Assembly: GCF_000192865.1 (NCBI RefSeq) | Contig: NC_015276.1 | Span: forward strand, 1,674,001 to 1,738,000 | Reading direction: 5' to 3' | Origin: Marinomonas mediterranea MMB-1 | Lineage (GTDB): Bacteria; Pseudomonadota; Gammaproteobacteria; Pseudomonadales; Marinomonadaceae | Length of the DNA stretch: 64,000 bases | Part shown: one piece after another, positions 60,305 to 64,000 of the stretch | How positions within the stretch are numbered: the first letter of the stretch is position 1 | How the letters are laid out: the number at the start of each line of letters is the position of its first letter | The notes under the pieces: generated by a model | The model's database searches: none | Told to the model about the DNA's origin: nothing | Seen by the model: the letters and a program-made list of their open reading frames with translations, nothing else | Translations under genes and position numbers: made by a program

Positions 60305-61486
60305 TCATAATTCCTGCCTTGCTTTCTGTGTCCTCATGGCTCTTATCAGCGTATAGACGCCTGTACCGAGTACCACGCCCCAAAAGGCGGATCCTATACC
60401 AAGTAGTTGAATACCAGAGGCAGTTGTCATAAATGTAATAGTCGCTGCATCAATATTAGATTTATCTTCTAACGCTAGACTAAGGCTATTAAATATTGCT
60501 CCAAGTAGAGCCAACCCTGCGATAATTGCGATCATTTGAGCTGGAAAAGTAGTAAAGAACAGAACAATACTCCCAGCGAAAATACCGCCTATTAGATAAA
60601 AAACACCATTGAAAATACCAGCTATGTAGCGTTTATTGTGGTCTGGATGCGCATCTGGGCTGGTGCAAATAGGAGCGGTAATGGCAGCGATTACGGTGGT
60701 TATCCCTCCAAAAAAAGCGATGGGGAGAGAGACGAGCCCAAGTACACTGATAACGGGGCGGGTCGGTACGTGATAGTTAAATGTTTTTAGAATGGTAAAC
60801 CCCGGTAAGAACTGCCCTGTAAGACTAACAATGACGAGCGGAAGTGCGAGGCTAAAGGTGGATGACCAGCTCCACTGTGGTGATATCCAAATAGGCGATG
60901 CTAATTGCCATGTGAAGTGGCTGAAATCGGCGTGTAAAACAGTAATAGATAAAATGCTGCATAAGACAACCAGTAATATTAAACAATAGGTCTTACTGAT
61001 GGCTTTAAAAACAACAAAGCCAATAAGCATCAAAAACGTCAAAACCGGAACACTGTTGAACGCCTGAAAGGCAGAGATTCCAAAGTTGAATAGAATCCCG
61101 GCCATCATTGCGGCGGCAACGCTTTTGGGAATCCAACGAATAACGGCGTCAAACCATCCACTGATGCCGATGCAAAAGATGATAATCGCTGCGGTAATAT
61201 AGGCGCCAACGGCCTCATTTAAACTAAGGTTGGGAAACAAGGTGACAAGTAACGCCGTTCCCGGAGCAGACCAAGCGGTAATAATCGGAATTCGAAAGTA
61301 AATGCTAAGGGCAATGCCACTGATCGCAGCGCCAATGGATATTGCGAACACCCAGGATGTCATCATTTCTTGTGAAATATTAGCGCTGTTAGCCGCTTGG
61401 AAGAAAATCGCCAAGGGTCCAGAATAGGAAACAAGAACCGCGACTAATCCTGCTGTTATTGTGGATATGTGTAAGTCTTTTAACAT
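60305..61486 (-). CDS. benE: BenE-family benzoate/H+ symporter
   Basis: Inner-membrane transporter of 393 residues with about eleven to twelve hydrophobic segments. The N-terminus STITAGLVAVLVSYSGPLAIFFQAA and the mid-protein GGITTVIAAITAPICTSPDAHPD match BenE. It imports benzoate for the ben enzymes encoded just upstream in the same direction. The AGGAGATGATC stretch gives a ribosome site. It is probably the last gene of the ben operon. Confidence 0.9.
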   Translation of the reverse strand: MLKDLHISTITAGLVAVLVSYSGPLAIFFQAANSANISQEMMTSWVFAISIGAAISGIALSIYFRIPIITAWSAPGTALLVTLFPNLSLNEAVGAYITAAIIIFCIGISGWFDAVIRWIPKSVAAAMMAGILFNFGISAFQAFNSVPVLTFLMLIGFVVFKAISKTYCLILLVVLCSILSITVLHADFSHFTWQLASPIWISPQWSWSSTFSLALPLVIVSLTGQFLPGFTILKTFNYHVPTRPVISVLGLVSLPIAFFGGITTVIAAITAPICTSPDAHPDHNKRYIAGIFNGVFYLIGGIFAGSIVLFFTTFPAQMIAIIAGLALLGAIFNSLSLALEDKSNIDAATITFMTTASGIQLLGIGSAFWGVVLGTGVYTLIRAMRTQKARQEL

Positions 61487-61540
61487 ACGATCATCTCCTA
61501 AGCCTAGCTATAAAGTGAGTTATATAATTGATGGTTCCGG

Positions 61541-61942
61541 TTATGTTTTTACGGCGATGGCTTTCACTTCCAGAAAATACCCTGGGATACCGCACAAAGA
61601 CGCTGCGCCAATGGCGGTCCAAGCAGGGAGACAATCACCAAAATACAGGTCGCGTATTTCCATATAGAGCGGGAGGTCTCTCATATCTGTGTGGTAGCTT
61701 GTTACCTCGACAACATGGCTGAACGTCATACCTGCTTCTTCCAGTACCGCTTTCATATTGTCAAAACATTGAATGAATTGCTGACGTCTATCTTCCACCA
61801 ATTGGCGCTCTGCATTTCGACCTATTTGCCCTGATATGTAGAGAGTATTACCTACTAATACAGCAGGCGCATAGCCAATATCATCGCGAACAAACTCCAT
61901 TCCTTTTGGTACGATCGCTTTGCGTTTTGTTGTCGTCATCAC
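61541..61942 (-). CDS. RidA-family protein without the canonical arginine
   Basis: A 133-residue RidA/YjgF-like trimer-forming protein: YAPAVLVGNTLYISGQIGRN, then FDNMKAVLEEAGMTFSHVVEVTSYHTDM and CGIPGYFLEVKAIAV. In classic RidA the substrate-binding arginine lies in a VARLP motif; here the same place reads GAASLCGIPG, so normal imine hydrolysis is doubtful. It lies between benD and benE on the same strand, so a role in aromatic breakdown is more likely than general enamine detoxification. AAAGGAGATAAG precedes ATG 61942. Confidence 0.85.
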   Translation of the reverse strand: MMTTTKRKAIVPKGMEFVRDDIGYAPAVLVGNTLYISGQIGRNAERQLVEDRRQQFIQCFDNMKAVLEEAGMTFSHVVEVTSYHTDMRDLPLYMEIRDLYFGDCLPAWTAIGAASLCGIPGYFLEVKAIAVKT

Positions 61943-62119
61943 CTTATCTCCTTTCGAAAGTGCTTGTTTAAAAGCACTTGATTAAAAAGCCTTCGTTACA
62001 AATACCGCCGTTTTAAAATAATTGGTATCAACGTATTGAAACAGGGCAAACCACTCATTGAGTGGCTGGCTGGATACCTAGCTGGGCTGGATGCCTAACT
62101 TAGCTAAATAACTAGATAG

Positions 62120-62905
62120 CTAACCTAAATCGCCACCGCCAACGGGAAGAAGGGAACCTGTTAAGTATGAAGACTCGTCGCTTGCGAAGAACAAAATGAC
62201 ATTCGCCTGTTCCTCGGTTGAGCTATAACGACCCATTAACGATGAATCGATGGTTTGGTCGACAATTTCTTGATACCAAATTTTTTCTTGTTCGGACATT
62301 GCCTCTAGGTTACGGGGTATTTTTCGCTCACCGACATCGGTGCCGCCGGGTGCTACGGCGTTCACTCGAATCCCATGTTTAGCATTTTCAAAGGCTAAAG
62401 AAGCGGTCATGGCGTTAACGCCTCCCTTAGCGGCAGAGTAGGGCGTGCGGTTGATGCTGCGGGTCGCGATGGAAGACACATTGATTATGTTGCCCGATTT
62501 TTGTCTTTGCATCGTCTCTAGTACAGCATGACAACACCACAAAGTAGGGTAGAGTGAGCGTCGTATTTCCGCTTCAATTTGAGCTTCCTCATAATGTTCA
62601 AACGGTTTGGCCCAAATAGTACCGCCCACATTGTTAATTAAAATATCAATCCGGCCGAACTTTTCGACAGAGGCGTTTATGGCGTTGTGGCTGTCGGTAA
62701 ATTTTTCTAAATCAGCAATAATAACCAACACATCTTCCGCACCTGCGGCTTTTGCTTCTTCCGCGACATCGTAAATCAGCTCTGAGCGATCCAGCAGTAC
62801 TAACGTCGCATGTTCCTGTGCCATTTGCAGAGCCACTTGGCGACCAATGCTTTGTGCTGACCCAGTCACCACAGCTACCTTATTTTCGAAACGGGGTGCT
62901 CTCAT
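62120..62905 (-). CDS. benD: Benzoate cis-diol dehydrogenase BenD
   Basis: Short-chain dehydrogenase of 261 residues that oxidises and decarboxylates the benzoate cis-diol (1,6-dihydroxycyclohexa-2,4-diene-1-carboxylate) to catechol. Motifs are the NAD site VVTGSAQSIGRQVALQMA, LINNVGG, and the catalytic YSAAKGGVNA with serine in INVSSIA. FENKVAVVTGSAQ and the C-terminal SLLPVGGGDLG fit BenD. It begins 11 bp after benC, preceded by AAGGAGGACAAG. Confidence 0.93.
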   Translation of the reverse strand: MRAPRFENKVAVVTGSAQSIGRQVALQMAQEHATLVLLDRSELIYDVAEEAKAAGAEDVLVIIADLEKFTDSHNAINASVEKFGRIDILINNVGGTIWAKPFEHYEEAQIEAEIRRSLYPTLWCCHAVLETMQRQKSGNIINVSSIATRSINRTPYSAAKGGVNAMTASLAFENAKHGIRVNAVAPGGTDVGERKIPRNLEAMSEQEKIWYQEIVDQTIDSSLMGRYSSTEEQANVILFFASDESSYLTGSLLPVGGGDLG

Positions 62906-62916
62906 CTTGTCCTCCT

Positions 62917-63933
62917 TTAATGGCTGCTCGCGGCGAATTTTTCATAGTAAAAGTTAACGGGTGTAATGTCTTTTTCGTTCATGAATTGACTCACTGCTTC
63001 GACCATAGGCGGTGGTCCACACAGATAAATATCCAGATCGCCATCGTTCAAATGAGACGGTGAAATATGTTGAGTGACATAGCCCTTTAGTGGCCAGTTA
63101 CTCTCTTCAGATGCAACACAGGCACTAAAAGTAACCTGCTCCATGGTGGACGTCAGCGCTTCTAGCTTTTCCATTTCGACTAAGTCGGCATCGTGGGTAA
63201 CGCCATAGATGAGATGAATCGGGTGATTTGTTCCTGTTGCCTTAATGCTCTCTAGCATGGCGAGAAAAGGGGCCAATCCGGTACCGCCCGCTAGCATTAA
63301 CACGGGACGCTTTATATCGCGCAAATAGAAACTGCCAAAGGGGCCACTCAAAGTAAGGCTGTCGCCTATCTTTGCTGTTTCTGCCATAAACGTACTCATG
63401 AGACCGTTTGGCACCATACGTATCAGAAAGGAGGCGGCGTCATTTTCTTTTTGAACGAGCGAACTAAAAGAATAGGCGCGTTTTTGGTCTGTCTCTGGCA
63501 CATGGACATTGACATACTGGCCAGGCAAGAAGTTCATCGACTGCACTTGATCGCCCGCGATGCTAAAACTGAGGGTAGAATCTGACAGACGTTTAATGTC
63601 GAAAATTGTCCCCGTAATGTCTTCTTGCGCACTGCGGACACACACTTCTGACGATGCTGGAACCGAAATCGCGCAATCGGTTTCTAATCGCATGCAGCAA
63701 GTTAATACCATTCCTGCTTCTACTTCTTCGTCGGATAAGGCATCTTCTATATAGCCTTCCATTTCAAATTGACCTGATTCAGATTTGCATTTACAGGTTC
63801 CGCAAGCGCCGTCGCGACAATCCATGGGGATGTTTAAGCCAGAGCGATACGCTGCGTCTGCAACCGTTTCTCCAGAAAGTGTTTGCACAAAACGGGTGAC
63901 GCCGTCTTCAAAATTGAGTGCGATTTTATACAT
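62917..63933 (-). CDS. benC: Benzoate 1,2-dioxygenase reductase BenC
   Basis: Electron-transfer component that passes electrons from NADH to the dioxygenase BenAB. The 338 residues carry an N-terminal plant-type [2Fe-2S] ferredoxin (CRDGACGTCKC plus LTCCMR), an FAD domain (QKRAYSFSS), and an NAD domain (LAGGTGLAPFLAML, YLCGPPPMVEAV). ATG 63933 is preferred over an upstream in-frame GTG because AAGGTGA lies 5 bp before it. It precedes benD in the same direction; benA and benB, expected upstream of benC, would lie beyond the right edge of the window. Confidence 0.93.
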   Translation of the reverse strand: MYKIALNFEDGVTRFVQTLSGETVADAAYRSGLNIPMDCRDGACGTCKCKSESGQFEMEGYIEDALSDEEVEAGMVLTCCMRLETDCAISVPASSEVCVRSAQEDITGTIFDIKRLSDSTLSFSIAGDQVQSMNFLPGQYVNVHVPETDQKRAYSFSSLVQKENDAASFLIRMVPNGLMSTFMAETAKIGDSLTLSGPFGSFYLRDIKRPVLMLAGGTGLAPFLAMLESIKATGTNHPIHLIYGVTHDADLVEMEKLEALTSTMEQVTFSACVASEESNWPLKGYVTQHISPSHLNDGDLDIYLCGPPPMVEAVSQFMNEKDITPVNFYYEKFAASSH

Positions 63934-63947
63934 AGAAATCACCTTGA

Positions 63948-63963
63948 GCCCCTTTCATGGGGC
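63948..63963 (-). other. Small GC hairpin upstream of benC
   Basis: GCCCC-TTTCAT-GGGGC within the leader between the (unseen) benB and benC, ending 14 bp before ATG. It could tune translation of benC or processing between dioxygenase subunits and reductase. Confidence 0.35.
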
Positions 63964-64000
63964 GGCTTTTTGTTATTCTGTTACCTAAAATATACGGTGT

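Overview
The window looks like chromosome of a marine, moderately halophilic gammaproteobacterium, most like Marinomonas or a close relative in the Oceanospirillales. This rests on the gene set (sdhCDAB-sucAB-lpd-sucCD block, queA-tgt-yajC-secDF, ectABC ectoine genes, a Lap-type adhesin exporter, a benzoate dioxygenase cluster), the AT-leaning base composition and the protein sequences as I recognise them. No database search was possible.

Layout. 1-4.0 kb: end of a type I secretion system (ABC exporter cut by the window edge, HlyD adaptor, LuxR-type regulator). 4.1-8.0 kb: DUF3108 gene, purN-purM, and divergently a DUF2066 gene coupled to a small zinc-ribbon protein. 8.2-21.7 kb: citrate synthase divergent from succinate dehydrogenase, 2-oxoglutarate dehydrogenase (SucB with two lipoyl domains), lpd and succinyl-CoA synthetase, punctuated by hairpins. 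21.8-29.4 kb: MarR/EamA and LysR/EamA divergent pairs, then a CitA/CitB-type two-component system, a small Rossmann-like protein and a 2-hydroxycarboxylate:Na+ symporter. 29.5-38.4 kb: GT39 and GtrB-like glycosyltransferases divergent from an OmpR-type two-component system, an old yellow enzyme, a pirin, a GtrA flippase-like protein and a DMT transporter. 38.4-47.9 kb: small accessory genes (VOC protein, flavin monooxygenase plus Dabb protein, LysE exporter, siderophore-interacting reductase, cyclic-nucleotide-binding protein, double SH3 protein), then aspA-ansA and an XRE regulator. 47.9-50.2 kb: ectABC. 50.5-57.3 kb: a lipoprotein, tRNA-Leu, queA, tgt, yajC, secD, secF. 57.5-59.4 kb: a cluster of 16 tRNA genes, most of it a 247-bp Val-Asp tandem repeat. 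59.8-64 kb: a decayed LysR gene and the distal part of a benzoate degradation cluster (benC, benD, a RidA-like gene, benE), with benA and benB presumably just beyond the right edge.

How it fits together. The central-metabolism block makes and drains C4 acids. The symporter imports them under a CitAB-type sensor, aspA-ansA feed asparagine and aspartate into fumarate, and benzoate degradation would deliver acetyl-CoA and succinyl-CoA to the same cycle. Ectoine synthesis uses aspartate semialdehyde and acetyl-CoA for osmoprotection.

No CRISPR array, intact insertion sequence, prophage or obvious defence system was seen. The most unusual structures are the tandem tRNA-Val/tRNA-Asp array, the triple palindromic operator in front of the marR gene, the duplicated lipoyl domain in SucB, short tandem repeats in several promoters, and a few orphan or degenerate proteins.
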